This document shows positions 1 to 10,114 of a stretch of 29,465 nt of DNA, in pieces. The notes under the pieces are model-generated. The model saw only the letters and a program-made list of their open reading frames with translations, searched no databases and was not told the origin of the DNA. Position numbers and translations under genes: made by a program. Origin of the DNA: Apostichopus californicus (Eukaryota > Echinodermata > Holothuroidea > Aspidochirotida > Stichopodidae); contig JAIPMN010011987.1 in NCBI GenBank assembly GCA_020650975.1, positions 1 through 29,465 of the forward strand. Reading direction: 5' to 3'. Position 1 is the first letter of the stretch; each line of letters opens with the position of its first letter.

Positions 1-295
1 TCTCATCTTCTCTGTTTTTCAACAATAGATAGCTAAAAGCTATGTGTGTCATCCTAGGTTTACATGGAAATTTAGATCCTGTATACAGGATGTATCTGTC
101 AGAGAACCACGACTTTCGTAAAATAATATTTATGCTTGCTTTCTTTATTTTGTTGGCTTTAAATTGGTATCAGTCTGAAAGTCTGAAGTCTGAAAGTTGA
201 ACTCAAATTGTTTTTATCAAAATAAAATAAAACAAAAACTGTTCGCAAACTGCTCAATATCCACTCAAAAGCCTGTGTAAGAGAATGTGTATAAG
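1..295. other. No recognisable gene or repeat
   Basis: This AT-rich sequence has a short local repeat of 'agtctgaa' near 173-197 and no supported open frame. The right edge may already belong to the Penelope-like remnant that follows, because the left boundary of that element cannot be seen. Confidence 0.5.
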
Positions 296-378
296 CATGG
301 AGGTTTTACCTCCATGGTATAAGTAAGTGGGCCTGACATTTTGATCCTAGCAGGATCTTCTTCAGAGGCTGAAGAAGA
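296..378 (-). mobile_element. Penelope-like retroelement terminal-repeat remnant
   Basis: The segment is packed with structure. There is a perfect 8-base hairpin with a 5-base loop at 296-316 (CATGGAGG and CCTCCATG), a GATCC/GGATC stem at 343-357, and a perfect 10-base inverted repeat with a 3-base loop at 356-378 (TCTTCTTCAG and CTGAAGAAGA). On the minus strand the motif order CTGAAGA, GATCC stem, A-rich core, TGTC, AGGC matches the hammerhead-bearing terminal repeats known from Penelope-like elements of animals. No reverse transcriptase or GIY-YIG coding sequence is present nearby, so this is a short remnant. The family assignment rests on motif recall and the boundaries are approximate. 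Confidence 0.5.
331..369 (-). ncRNA. Degenerate hammerhead-ribozyme-like motif
   Basis: Read on the minus strand, stem I pairs GCCT (366-369) with AGGC (331-334). The conserved CTGANGA box reads CTGAAGA at 359-365. Stem II pairs GATCC (353-357) with GGATC (343-347) around a 5-base loop. The GAAA box reads AAAA (339-342), followed by TGTC (335-338) ahead of the expected cleavage point. The substituted G in the GAAA box and one unpaired A before stem II suggest that this copy cannot cleave. The fold is the minimal type I form described for Penelope-like elements. A chance fold is possible because the motif is short. Confidence 0.4.
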
Positions 379-403
379 TGTTCTTAATATTATTTTTTTT
401 TTT

Positions 404-414
404 GGGGGGGGGGG
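404..414 (+). repeat. T-run followed by G11 homopolymer
   Basis: A T-run at about 392-403 is followed directly by eleven G. This is one of many long C- or G-runs in the window and is prone to sequencing error. Confidence 0.9.
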
Positions 415-714
415 CATTAATTTAAATATTTTTTTAAATATTTTTTTATTATATATCTTTTAAGTTGGCATAATTATATTTTTCAAGTAGCCTTTTGCAT
501 CATTTTTAGTAAACTTTCTTTTTTTGTTTTTTATGAAAAGACTACATCAATGCAATTCACTATATAACTTGACTAATCAATCTATCTTTCAAAAAAGAAG
601 TAATTTCTCAGTATTGATACATCGTTTATATTGTATGTTATTAATTATTCCTTATTAAGACATTAATTATATTTTCATTTATATGTCTATGTATTTTTTT
701 TTTCTTTCTTTCTT

Positions 715-830
715 GGAAGTCCTTTACCTTGTTAAGCCTGAATTGGCTTTTTAGAGGACTTCCCTCCACATGTATATATTTATTATCTGTGGAAAATCAA
801 ATAAATCAAATCAAATCAAATCAAATCAAA
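715..830 (+). mobile_element. 3' end of a non-LTR retroelement with AAATC tail
   Basis: Two nested stems are visible: GGAAGTCC (715-722) with GGACTTCC (756-763), and inside it AAGCC (734-738) with GGCTT (745-749). About 30 bases later the sequence runs into five or six copies of a five-base AAATC repeat (793-830). A structured 3' untranslated end followed by a short-period tail is typical of non-LTR retrotransposons that prime on their own 3' end, and of SINEs that borrow such tails. No coding part is attached, so this would be a strongly 5'-truncated copy. The family is not identified. Confidence 0.5.
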
Positions 831-831
831 C

Positions 832-1757
832 AGTGATGCTGTTGACACTATTAACACTTCCAATTAGCTGTTAACGAGTAGATCAGAACCTCTGGGGGAT
901 AATTTTTCTTAAATGAAGTGTAATAACTATCCTCTTTATGCATACATTAATGTCAACTCAGAGTGAAAAAGTTGGCAGATTTGCTCAAACTCAGCAAACA
1001 AACTCAAAAAGCCGCTTTAAGGATAATGTTATGATTTTGACAATGTATCGGTATAAAAATCCGGAAAAATAAATTCAAGTTTCTGGAAATACTTTAAGCT
1101 CAATTTATAATTACCATTACATACACTTGTTTACTGGTATATCGTGCAATCAGGGGCTCATTATAAATGGTGTTTTGACTTCTAAAGACATATTGACCTG
1201 TAGTCAGAAGAATACTTTTCATGTGAGGAGTTGTAAATTTGTCAAAAACTATATTATCATATCTTTACAGCCTACGTAGTATGGTTCCCCAATAAAATCT
1301 TATTCTGAATTGACTGGCCAGCAAAATATATGTAATGTTGATGATTACAACAATATACTTAACAAATTTCACCCAACTTTATTTACATTCAAATGCAAAG
1401 CTGAAACCAAGAAACTCTTATTTATAGTTATTTTTCAACAATACATCTACACACAAATTCGTAATAGCAGATTTAGACTGTACGATGATGCATTAACACA
1501 ATTCACAACTAAACATATTTTTTATTATATATATCCAAACCCCGGTTCTTGAAATAAACTCTTGATACCCTCATATTTTCGACCATTGAACACAAACTTA
1601 CGATACTATCGTAGCCCAAAAGCAGATCTATTGTGAAGCCGTCAACTCACAGAAGCAAAACTCTTTTTCAATTTGTCAAGGGTGATGTTTATTTACATCC
1701 CACCACCAGCAGAAATGATTTCTTGGATAAGAGGGGTCATGACGAGATAAATAATGA
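832..1757. other. No supported gene
   Basis: This is AT-rich unique-looking sequence. A minus-strand frame of about 45 codons lies near 1513-1647, but it has no start codon and no matching acceptor, so it is not called. A GTAAGT donor-like motif on the minus strand at about 1600-1606 has no convincing partner. Confidence 0.4.
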
Positions 1758-1892
1758 CCGACAAGAGTCTTCTTCGTTTACAAAAAAAAAGAAAGCTACT
1801 TGAACTATAAACCAGCTACAAAAGAATTTGACATTGAAAACGAAGAAAACAGCATTACATATAAAGTCAATGGTACAGTGATGAAGGTATAT
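1758..1892 (+). other. Coding-like open stretch, unrecognised
   Basis: An open frame starts after a TGA at 1755 and runs through residues such as ATKEFDIENEENSITYKVNG, a hydrophilic and charged composition unlike the simple-sequence frames elsewhere in the window. It stays open into the following TATG repeat, which cannot be meaningful coding. There is no convincing acceptor upstream, and the only donor-like site is a weak one (AAG then GTATAT at about 1888). It could be a decayed exon, a retroelement fragment or chance. I do not recognise the protein. Confidence 0.15.
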
Positions 1893-1944
1893 GTGCATGT
1901 ATCTTATGAGGTCATAGAGAGTGCACAGTGTTTAGTTACCAGTT

Positions 1945-2056
1945 GTATGTATGTATGTATGTATGTATGTATGTATGTATGTATGTATGTATGTATGTAT
2001 GTATGTATGTATGTATGTATGTATGTATGTATGTATGTATGTATGTATGTATATGT
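1945..2056 (+). repeat. TATG microsatellite, about 28 units
   Basis: This is an almost uninterrupted four-base TATG repeat (CATA on the minus strand). It lies exactly at the 3' end of the SINE on the minus strand, so it is best read as that element's expanded tail. Confidence 0.97.
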
Positions 2057-2212
2057 GATCTTCCCGCAAGCAGGAACTCGCGAAAGAAGCCATGGAAGCT
2101 TTTAGACTCGCAACGCTGACCGAAGCCAATCTCTCGGCACACATCCATTTAACGTCCATGTCGGGAAGTTGTTTATTGAACAACACCCTTGCCAGACGAC
2201 ACACATTGCTGT

Positions 2213-2376
2213 CGGCGGGGAATCGAACCGGGGATCTCATGACTGGGAGACGCCGGCGTTAACCACTACGCTATACACTCCGCCTTGTGGTTCTCGGCGG
2301 GGAATCGAACCGGGGATCTCATGACTGGGAGACGCCGGCTTTAACCACTAGAATATACACTCCGCCTTGTGGTTCT
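2213..2376 (-). repeat. 82-base tandem duplication of the tRNA-like head
   Basis: Units 2213-2294 and 2295-2376 are both 82 bases and differ at about four positions, all within or next to the A-box side. The duplication covers the whole pol III promoter. It could be a feature of the SINE family (a dimeric head) or a local duplication in this copy. Confidence 0.9.
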
Positions 2377-2450
2377 AGTTCATTCTAGGCACTGTAAAAC
2401 TAGAGTGCTAAGGTTGGGGAGACAGGTAAGCAAGGAGGGAAGTCAATACC
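2375..2450 (-). repeat. Interspersed repeat family X, copy 1
   Basis: The reverse complement carries the shared core CTTACCTGTCTCC, then AACCTTAGCACTCT, then CTAGAATGAACT. The same order occurs at 4786-4860 and 5881-5953. The copy directly abuts the outer tRNA-like head of the SINE. On the plus strand the core reads GGAGACAGGTAAG, which contains a perfect splice-donor consensus. No known family was recognised. Confidence 0.75.
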
Positions 2451-4240
2451 GAAAACAAGTTTGAATGAACGTACCATGTATATATATACATATTTATGGG
2501 TAGCATAATCATTTGTCTGGGTGCTAACTAAGAGCTTGCTTTTCATTAAAATACTTAAATGTTGATTTCTCATTCTTCTTTTGTCTTTTTTGATCATTTT
2601 TTATTTATTTTTTTTATTTTTTATTGTGACATACTTTTTTGTGATAAATTGCCCTAAACTTTCGCTTCCAGATGAACACAGACAATTGAGAGTCTAAAGG
2701 CCTAGTCTACAATAAGCTCATTGTTTTGTTAAACAATCATCTTGACCCTTTCCTACTTTTGAAATGATTTTTTGTTTGTTCTACCCTGATCTTTCAACCG
2801 TTCTCAGATGTGGGCGCATCCTGGGTCAGCTTTAGCACCTCCCGAAGGGGAAAGCAAGATCCTGAACTCCAAGTTACAAATGTGAACAAATGAATGAACA
2901 AATGAATGAACAAGGCCTAGATATCATAAGTTTGCTCAAAACTTACTGGTTTGGGGGATTTATGAGCTATGAGCTTAGAAAGGAGAAAAACTTAAAGAAA
3001 GATTGGTCATAATTGAAACAGAAAAATCAGAAGTAAATAAATAGATGGATATGAGAGACGGATGGACGGACAGACGGACCGACCGACCATAGGATAAGGA
3101 GTTATAACCGATCGGATCTGTTATCACATAGCAAAATGCTATTCAAACTGTTCAATTCACTCCATAAAATGACAAGACACACAGCAATTATATACAGATA
3201 AACAATTAATATTCCCTGAATAATTAAACAACTAAAGGGGCATGATATTAACTGCCAGGGGCAACAATGTAACCGTATTTAGGATAAACTGAGAAAATGG
3301 ATGATGAATAAATTAATAAGCCTAAATGCAACATTCAGACATACTGACAGACCCTGGGTTATTTCAAATGCCGCTAATATAAGAAGGGAATCAACTTCCA
3401 ATCATCGAAGGTGTTAATTATGAAACGTGCTCAAACTTTACAATCGTTGAAGTTCACTAAAAAATAATCATAATAATAAAATAACAGATGTACTGTCATT
3501 CATCAGATCGTTATAAACTGTCAAATTCCTTAACTTCCACCATCCAGATAAGATATCGAAGGGAATTATTTATAATTCCCTCTCCTTCCCCCTCTACTCC
3601 CCATCTTTCCCCAACTTCCGACCACCTACGCCAACAAAAAAAATGCTATAAGAACCAAGATAATCACCCTTGTGTCACTTTTTAATATAGTTTTTCACCT
3701 TGCATTAATTCCTCAAGGATATGATTGTTTAACTATGAATTCATTTCTCTCTACATTGATTTTGAACCGGCACGTTTACAAATTAGACCCCATCAGAATC
3801 AGTAATACTGTAAGAAACCAAAAGAAACATGACAAACGTGTTCCGGAGTAGTTTTTTTATTCTGTAAAAAATTCATATCATTCCTTCTACCCTCCCCAGG
3901 GTCTCAATTAAACCTTTTTTTCCCTCCCACCTTGAAAGGTTATATTACACATACAACATACTGTTTGAAATATGCAGCTGAAGGTAACCTTGGCAAACTT
4001 TTAGATAAGTTCCACTAATTATCTAACCGAGTTTTTGAAGGTTATGAGAGATAAACAAGTACTTTAATTAGCATTATCAAGCTTCAACTAACAAATGCAG
4101 TAAAACCAACTACAAGATATATTACAAATTTGCTCTTTAGTATTTGAAGATGTATACTGAATTAATAATGCACTTAAAAAAGCAATTTCCGTTACATTTA
4201 TTATGCACATATGATTTTGATAAAAATATAAATTTCAAAT
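2451..4240. other. No supported gene; minor simple repeats
   Basis: This stretch holds a short duplicated 'aatgaatgaaca' motif at about 2887-2911, a degenerate GACG/GACC tetranucleotide tract at about 3055-3090, and ordinary AT-rich sequence. A possible 27-base minus-strand microexon at 2947-2973 is too weak to call. Frames near 2400-2597 and 3488-3685 look like chance. Confidence 0.45.
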
Positions 4241-4630
4241 AGACCCTGTTACAATTCCAGACAAAGTCTGGAGATGAATTTGGAATGATTTGGTCCATGA
4301 ATAATCACTGTTTGCCAAGAGTCTTAAAGTTCATAACAGATGCCATACATTCTATCTTGTGGAGTTGTGACTTTATCAACTGATGTATTTTTACATTCCT
4401 GTTCATGAAATTGAGGTACAATTCTATCATTTTGATTAAAAAAAACTTAAATGAACCCTGTTACAATTTCAAACAAAGCCTAGAGATGAATTTGGAATGA
4501 TTTGGTCAATAAACAATCACTGTTTTGCCAAAATTCTTCCGGTTCATAACGGATGCCATACATTTCTATCTCGCAGGAATTGTGACTTCATCATCTAGTG
4601 TTCTTTTACATTTCATGAAATTGAGGTACA
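4241..4630 (+). repeat. Diverged direct duplication, about 210-base period
   Basis: Units 4241-4420 and 4452-4630 share long blocks, including 'gatgaatttggaatgattt', 'gatgccatacat' and 'atgaaattgaggtaca'. Most changes are substitutions, which indicates an old local duplication or two tandem copies of one mobile repeat. Confidence 0.85.
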
Positions 4631-4785
4631 AAGGCAGAAAAGAGCTCTCACAGGAAATAACAGAGGATACATGAAAATAATTAGTTTAGAGACTTGAAAC
4701 AGAGAGGATTTATTTTGCTGCGCTATTTAAAAAGGTAAACTGAACTTAAGTAGTGTAGACTGGGCAATTATATTATAGACCCAAT

Positions 4786-4900
4786 ATTTACTTCTCTCCT
4801 CTCTTACCTATCTCCCCACAACCTCAGTACTCTTGTTCTACATTGTCTAGCATGAACTGGTAACCTTTTAACACTATGCGCCCTCTATGGCCAGAAAGAA
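4786..4900 (+). repeat. Interspersed repeat family X, copy 2
   Basis: The copy contains TTACTTCTCTCCT, CTTACCTATCTCCCCACAAC and CTAGCATGAACTGGTAAC in the family order, followed by a stretch that aligns with the reverse complements of 10115-10245 and 10277-10425 (CACTATGCGCCC against CACTGCACCCC). It runs straight into the retrotransposon end that follows, so family X may be part of that element or an insertion next to it. Confidence 0.7.
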
Positions 4901-5041
4901 GCCTATGGTTACAGAAGCTTTGAATACTCTGGCTCCTATCTCTGGAACAATTTACCAGATCACATTCGAACATGCTCTAAACTTTCTACATTCAAAAGTC
5001 TACTTAAGACCCATCTTTTCACTTGTTTGTTTGTAAATTAA
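4856..5041 (+). pseudogene. C-terminal fragment of a CR1/L2-like reverse transcriptase ORF
   Basis: The open frame from 4856 to the stop at 5039-5041 encodes a tail with GSYLWNNLPDHIR followed by STFKSLLKTHLF. This is the characteristic C-terminus of the ORF2 protein of CR1/L2-group non-LTR retrotransposons, where a conserved LWN-LP-IR block is followed by FK-LKT-LF. The complete protein carries endonuclease and reverse transcriptase domains; only about 60 residues are left here and both enzymatic domains are missing. An in-frame TGA at 4853-4855 closes the frame upstream. The fragment is a dead 5'-truncated copy and has no role of its own. Confidence 0.8.
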
Positions 5042-5125
5042 TCTGCTTTCTTTGTAAAGCGCCTTGAGCAGTGACTTTTGTCTACTGATTTGGCGCTATA
5101 TAAGTCTCATTTATTATTATTAATA
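4901..5125 (+). mobile_element. 5'-truncated CR1/L2-like retrotransposon 3' end
   Basis: After the ORF stop comes a short 3' untranslated region with a terminal hairpin, AGCGCC (5058-5063) pairing with GGCGCT (5092-5097), then TATATAAG and an ATT-rich tail (about 5107-5125). A GCGC-stem hairpin followed by TATATAA and a three- or four-base A/T tail is the usual ending of L2-type elements and is thought to be the recognition site for their reverse transcriptase. The left edge is uncertain because family X sequence adjoins it. Confidence 0.75.
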
Positions 5126-5880
5126 TCACAGTACAGTAGGTTAAATTGTCAAATCAATGGATTAAATCTTAAAATCCATCCATTCATGGTTAAAAATTCA
5201 AATATTTAAATCCAAAATAGGAAATAAACTTTAGCTGCCAAGGTACCTTTTCTGTTCACGGTTTTCACTCACGTGCCCTGAGTAATTGCCTTATATTGTA
5301 ATCAACGTCTTTAGAAAACCAAATGAAACAAAATTTTGTTAAATAACAGAATGTGATCAATAATCAAAAAGGATACCTGTGCATGGCTTATTTAAGACAT
5401 CTTGGGTTGACTACTTAAAAACGAAAATTAATGTAGATTTTTCTGTACAGGATATGGAAGCCATCAATATTTTGCATAAGAGCATATATATCATGGCAGC
5501 AAACAATGTAAAAATTATATCGAAGAGAAGATATATCACATTCGAAAAACCCATCTCAGTATCTTGTTCCTCACTCAAGATATAGTTGATTGAGCTGTAC
5601 TATCTAGTATAGAACCAATCTGGGCCGGCTAAAGTGTTTGAATCCTTACTTCGGTAGTGGATCACGGTGGATCACATTGTATGATGTCATCAGGGTAGCT
5701 GTTTTCATTGGAGATTGTTGTTTTGCCATAATGTTTGAAGTGACAATTAATTATTGAAACTCTTCTTGTTTATAACAAGCTACATCGTTACAGTATCTTG
5801 GGACACAAAAGATAATTAACATTCATTCTGACCGTCATTTCTGGCAGGCTCTCACAAGTCGGCTTACTCGCATTGTCGAA
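5126..5880. other. No supported gene
   Basis: The sequence is AT-rich. A 68-codon frame at 5379-5585 has no recognisable domain and no splice support. A short local repeat of GGATCAC occurs near 5658-5675. Confidence 0.4.
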
Positions 5881-5953
5881 TTAACTTCGCTCCTTGCTTA
5901 CCTGTCTCCCCACAACCTTAGCACTCTCGTTCAACCTCCTAGAATGACCTGGC
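5881..5953 (+). repeat. Interspersed repeat family X, copy 3
   Basis: CTTCGCTCCTTG, CTTACCTGTCTCCCCACAAC, CTTAGCACTCT and CTAGAATGACCTGG follow the same order as copies 1 and 2. Over this core it is the copy closest to copy 1. Confidence 0.75.
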
Positions 5954-8900
5954 GATTATCAGTAAAACCAGCAGTCTCAGAGCTTTAATAGAGATCGGGA
6001 ACTCACATTTCGGGGTTAATGCATGTGATACATGTGTGACACTCCATATTGTCGGGATTTGTGAGTAGATTCTGCAAGTCTCACTTGGGAATCTTTTTGA
6101 AGTAATAACAAATATGTCCTCAATTAAAAAGAATATATAAATCCATTTGACAAATAGTTTGTATTGGTGGGTATATAGTTAACTGAAGATGCATGCCATG
6201 ATGTGTTGTGGTTGTGCTAATAACCACTTTTATTATTTATATTTTTAAGGGTAGGATGTACATTCCCTCTCCCCCTTCCTCTCCCCTACCCCTCCCCTTC
6301 CCCCTCCCCACACCAGATCATGGAATGGAACAAGAAGAACGAATGTTATGAAGAAACCAAGATTGATCCAGACCGATCGAGCAAAATGCAAAACGTTTTC
6401 CCTTCTGGCACCAAACCTGAAACATGAAACATTTGTTAAATTGGGAAAGAGCATCTCACATGAAACTGATACAAGTATGCACACACTTCCTTGCACATAT
6501 ACTCTTTAGTATAAAGAGAACCGATCCCTCAGTGCTTTCTGATACTGTCAATTTGTAAAGCCTGACTCATTTCCCTGACGTGTATATATCTGACAAAATC
6601 TGTTTCTAGGTTTGAATAAAGAAATATTCAAGAATTATCAGGTAACAGACTGGGATAGAGTATCAGAAAAGGTTGTCCACCTCAAACTGTAACAGATTCT
6701 ACATTTTAAACGGGATGGTTAAATCACCAAATCCTAGTATTATCTGTCAACATACAGTATGTACACATGTTACATACAGTTTGTACATGTTTTTTTTTAA
6801 CAAATGTTACTCGAATATAAAGTCTCATTGAGGAAAGAATTTGTTTAAGTACAGGATATCAGCGTTGCCTGAATTTTAATGTTTATAAACTAAAATGCTT
6901 TACTTGTGTCCTAAAAACTTTGTTCCTCCAAGTTCTTATCCTACTGTACGTTGAAGCAGCTCCAGAAAAATTGCAGATGGTAACGTCGGAAAATTCATAA
7001 ATTGAGGTTGGTGAAATTAATGTAAGTACTTCTTTCTCAAAATCTTTGAAAGCAAAATGGATATGATAATTAAAGTCTCAATGTGTGTTTGCCAAATTTT
7101 AAACTTCGACCTTTCCAGCTTACTGCCCTCAAAGCTCAGTAAAAATAACACCTTTCTATGCAATTTTCACATTAATAATCATTATTTTTATTGAGTTATC
7201 TGTTGTTAAACATTTTGAGCTGAAGAAAATTCGCCAGATTTTTTAACGAGTCCGTAGATTCTACTAACTTCACTCAAAATTTGCAAGCCCCGCCCAACAG
7301 ATCATGCGCCAATCAATTCTCTCTGTTTTGTTTACGACCGTTAGGCATAGGACTATATTTAGGTTACATTTTGTGTAATGAACATGGGCGGTTGCAGTGA
7401 TTTTACAGTAAATCGTTCGCACCAGAAAATAAATTTCTTTCTTTCGATTGCGTCAGCTTTTCTCCATTAAACCCACCTGGTCAGAGTGCATTGAGAATAA
7501 GAAACGTTGAATCTGCTTCGGAAGTTTGTTTTCCGAATTTCATCAGCAAACATGCATTGAGACTTTAAGGGGCAGAAAAGTGTTGCTAAAATACTACAAG
7601 AGGCATCATAAACTTGAACTGTTTGACAAAATCACTGCATTATGGACATTCTCTCTAGAAATTGACATTTTTGACACAGTAATAGCCATCTCATTTCTCA
7701 AGGTGGTTGTTTATCTTCAACTTCAAGATATAGAATCACTTGGCATGATATTTACATCACAGTATAAATTTACAGATGTAGGTTTCTCTGAAATTGTGCA
7801 GGCTTACCAAATAATAAAAGATAGGATGAATTAAGATTGAAGCATTGAAGCGGGCAAAGATTTAAGGAATCCATGTTTTCAAAGACATTCACTGGTATGA
7901 GGGCTATCTTATGAAGTTAAGCACATCATGCAGTTCAATGGTATTGTACCTTAGCTGGTATCATATTGTTTTTTGTTGGGTAAAATGGACTGTAATAATT
8001 TTCATTTTTAAGGCTATTGCAGTTCAGTTTGTTTAGTACTCAAAGAAAGTGATAGAAGCTGTTTCTGACACTACAAAACTTGTTCAATACCAGCTGTGCT
8101 TGTATATGGAAACTTTGCTCTATTAATGGCCCGTTGTCGGGGAATTAAATGCTGTTACAATATGCACAGGAAGCGTTGCAGTTTTCTTCTACGAAATTGC
8201 TGTGAGAGCACTGCACACTGTGGTGTGTTCAGATTAGCCGTGTAAAGTAGGACTTCACAAAATTTCTTACGATGCTTTTGATTTGCTGGTGAAAAATACG
8301 AGCCTTAATATTGACCAATCAATTCGAATTTTACATCACTAGAGAGGAGTCAACAAACTTTTCTTTGGCATAGGATAGAAATTGGTTACGCAATCACACT
8401 CCCAGCAAGCACAATGTAAGCATTGAGAGATAGGAACATTTTGAAGATGTTCACTGCTTTCCGTGGTTTTTACTATTTCAGATTAAAAATTCTTCAAAAT
8501 GACATAAGAAAGAGTTTTCTGAGTGCTATACTTAGAAAGTTTATGAAAAGAGTTAGCGTGAAATGAGCGTATTTTGTAGTGATAATTGCTGCGTTACGGG
8601 GTGTTTTGAGCCGAGTTCTGCACGGATTCCATATGGGTATATATCTGCCTAATCCAATGTATTATCTGTGTTTAAGGTAATGACCGTTTAGCACACATGC
8701 CTTTAAAGGTGACAATTATACATGGGGACATTCAAACATGCTTGTATTTAACACCTCATGAAAATTGTTACTGTTTGTGTGTACCATCTTAAGGGATGAT
8801 ACAAGATGATTCCAGTAAGGAAAACGTGAATTTTAGGGGACATGTAGTAGTTTAACCACCACTAGTCCCACTGAATAAATAACATAATTACACCATTATC

Positions 8901-10114
8901 TGTTAGAATTATTACATTTGCAAACATGATCACTTCGCAATTAAATTTGCTAGGCATAAACTGTAGTATGTAGTACCACTATATATTGTGTTACTCCCAC
9001 AGCCCTGAGCAGTGTTTGGTATGTCTTCAATATATAATTTAATATGCAAAATTTACATCTCAGTTTAATTATTCCAATCAAGATGGCTGTCTTTATATAT
9101 ATGATGTTTCGTATCACCAATATTTATAAGATGATGATGTTTAATACTAAAATATGTACCACCCCCCACCGTCCCTGGTGGTCCCTCCCTATACATTCAG
9201 CACTGGTTTCCATGGTCACATATAACCAGAGCATGACAGTCTGAAATTGTTGGTACCATCAAGAGATGCTTGTTTTTGTTGCTACACTTTTACATTACTT
9301 TTAACACAGTTTGCATTCTTTGGCTTTTAAACATCGCTCCAGAAGTTACTAATTACAAATTAGTATGTTTCACGTCCCATATACTGCATGCTTTCTCTCA
9401 TAGCGTGAATTGGGTACACAAACAGTGCTGAGCGTCAAATGAGTAACAGATACTTATTTTACAGCCTGTAGTTCAAAGAAGTTCAATTTAATGCCCGTCG
9501 ACAGATGGGATTAAATTACAAATCTATTTCTGCAAAAAGTAGGAGCATTTTGCTCCAGGATGGCTCTCTATGGGTCATCTCCAGAAATCATGCCAGGAAT
9601 TTCTAGTGTATGTCTTTGTTGTATAAACCAATGTCAATGGTATTTATTAATCAAGTTCATCTGACATCCATGCAATGTAATTTATAGAGAGGAGGAATCA
9701 CCTGATCCGTTATGAGTACGGTTGAGGGCATATCTCTGTCAAAAAACTGAAATATTCATGAGAGGATTAAATTTCTATTTGTTTTATAAGAAAAACGTGT
9801 GCTAACTACTATAAACCATGGGAGGGATAAGGGAATCTGAAGCAGAGAAAATATGAGTTGCAATTCTTCCAAATCTCAAATTGATTTTAAACTAAATAAA
9901 CATTTCCAAAATCAGGAACTGACCTATTGCGTTTCTGGGTCCTTCGGGTTTTTATCTGATATACATGTATACTGCTTTGAGGAATGGTGTAAATAAACTG
10001 CAACGTATATGCAAATATATGCAAAGAATTAGGCATGATCTACACATCACCTCGAGTATTACAGCTGTAGTACTTTAGAATTCATAATTACAATGAAAAG
10101 TACAAATATTTAAT
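5954..10114. other. Long stretch with no supported gene
   Basis: A C-rich tract lies at 6262-6314. A GC-box-like GCCCCGCCC followed by GCGCCAATC occurs at about 7288-7312, upstream of an unrecognised 102-codon frame at 7526-7834, but no transcription start or splice evidence supports a gene. A 66-codon frame at 9044-9244 spans a C-rich patch. An acceptor-like 'ttattttacag' near 9455 has no donor partner. No tandem or inverted repeat of note was seen. Confidence 0.4.

Larger units (their letters stand above)
1945..2376 (-). mobile_element. tRNA-derived SINE with tandem tRNA-like heads
   Basis: On the minus strand the element begins with two tRNA-like heads, continues through about 155 bases of tRNA-unrelated body (2057-2212) and ends in a CATA tail. 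Each head has a perfect polymerase III B box, GGTTCGATTCC, at 2301-2311 and 2219-2229. The inner head has an A box TAGCGTAGTGG at 2263-2273, and the outer head has a weaker one, TATTCTAGTGG, at 2345-2355. A-to-B spacing is normal for an internal promoter. The T-stem and acceptor stem do not pair fully, so neither head is a working tRNA, although the anticodon region contains GTC. No clear target-site duplication was found. The body was not matched to any named SINE central domain. Confidence 0.75.

Noticed and set aside
1800..2240. Several overlapping frames on both strands through the TATG repeat
   Set aside because: They translate the microsatellite and the SINE. Their repetitive tyrosine, cysteine, methionine, histidine and threonine content comes from the four-base repeat.
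2213..2376. A pair of true tRNA genes
   Set aside because: B boxes are perfect, but the T-stem has internal mismatches, the acceptor stem does not close and the anticodon loop has eight bases. The heads belong to a SINE.
7021..7030. GTAAGTAC splice donor
   Set aside because: All frames upstream contain stops back to the nearest acceptor-like site, and no coding exon fits.
7526..7834. 102-codon frame with a GC box and CCAAT upstream
   Set aside because: The protein is not recognisable, there is no clear promoter or splice signal, and one such frame is expected by chance in this length.
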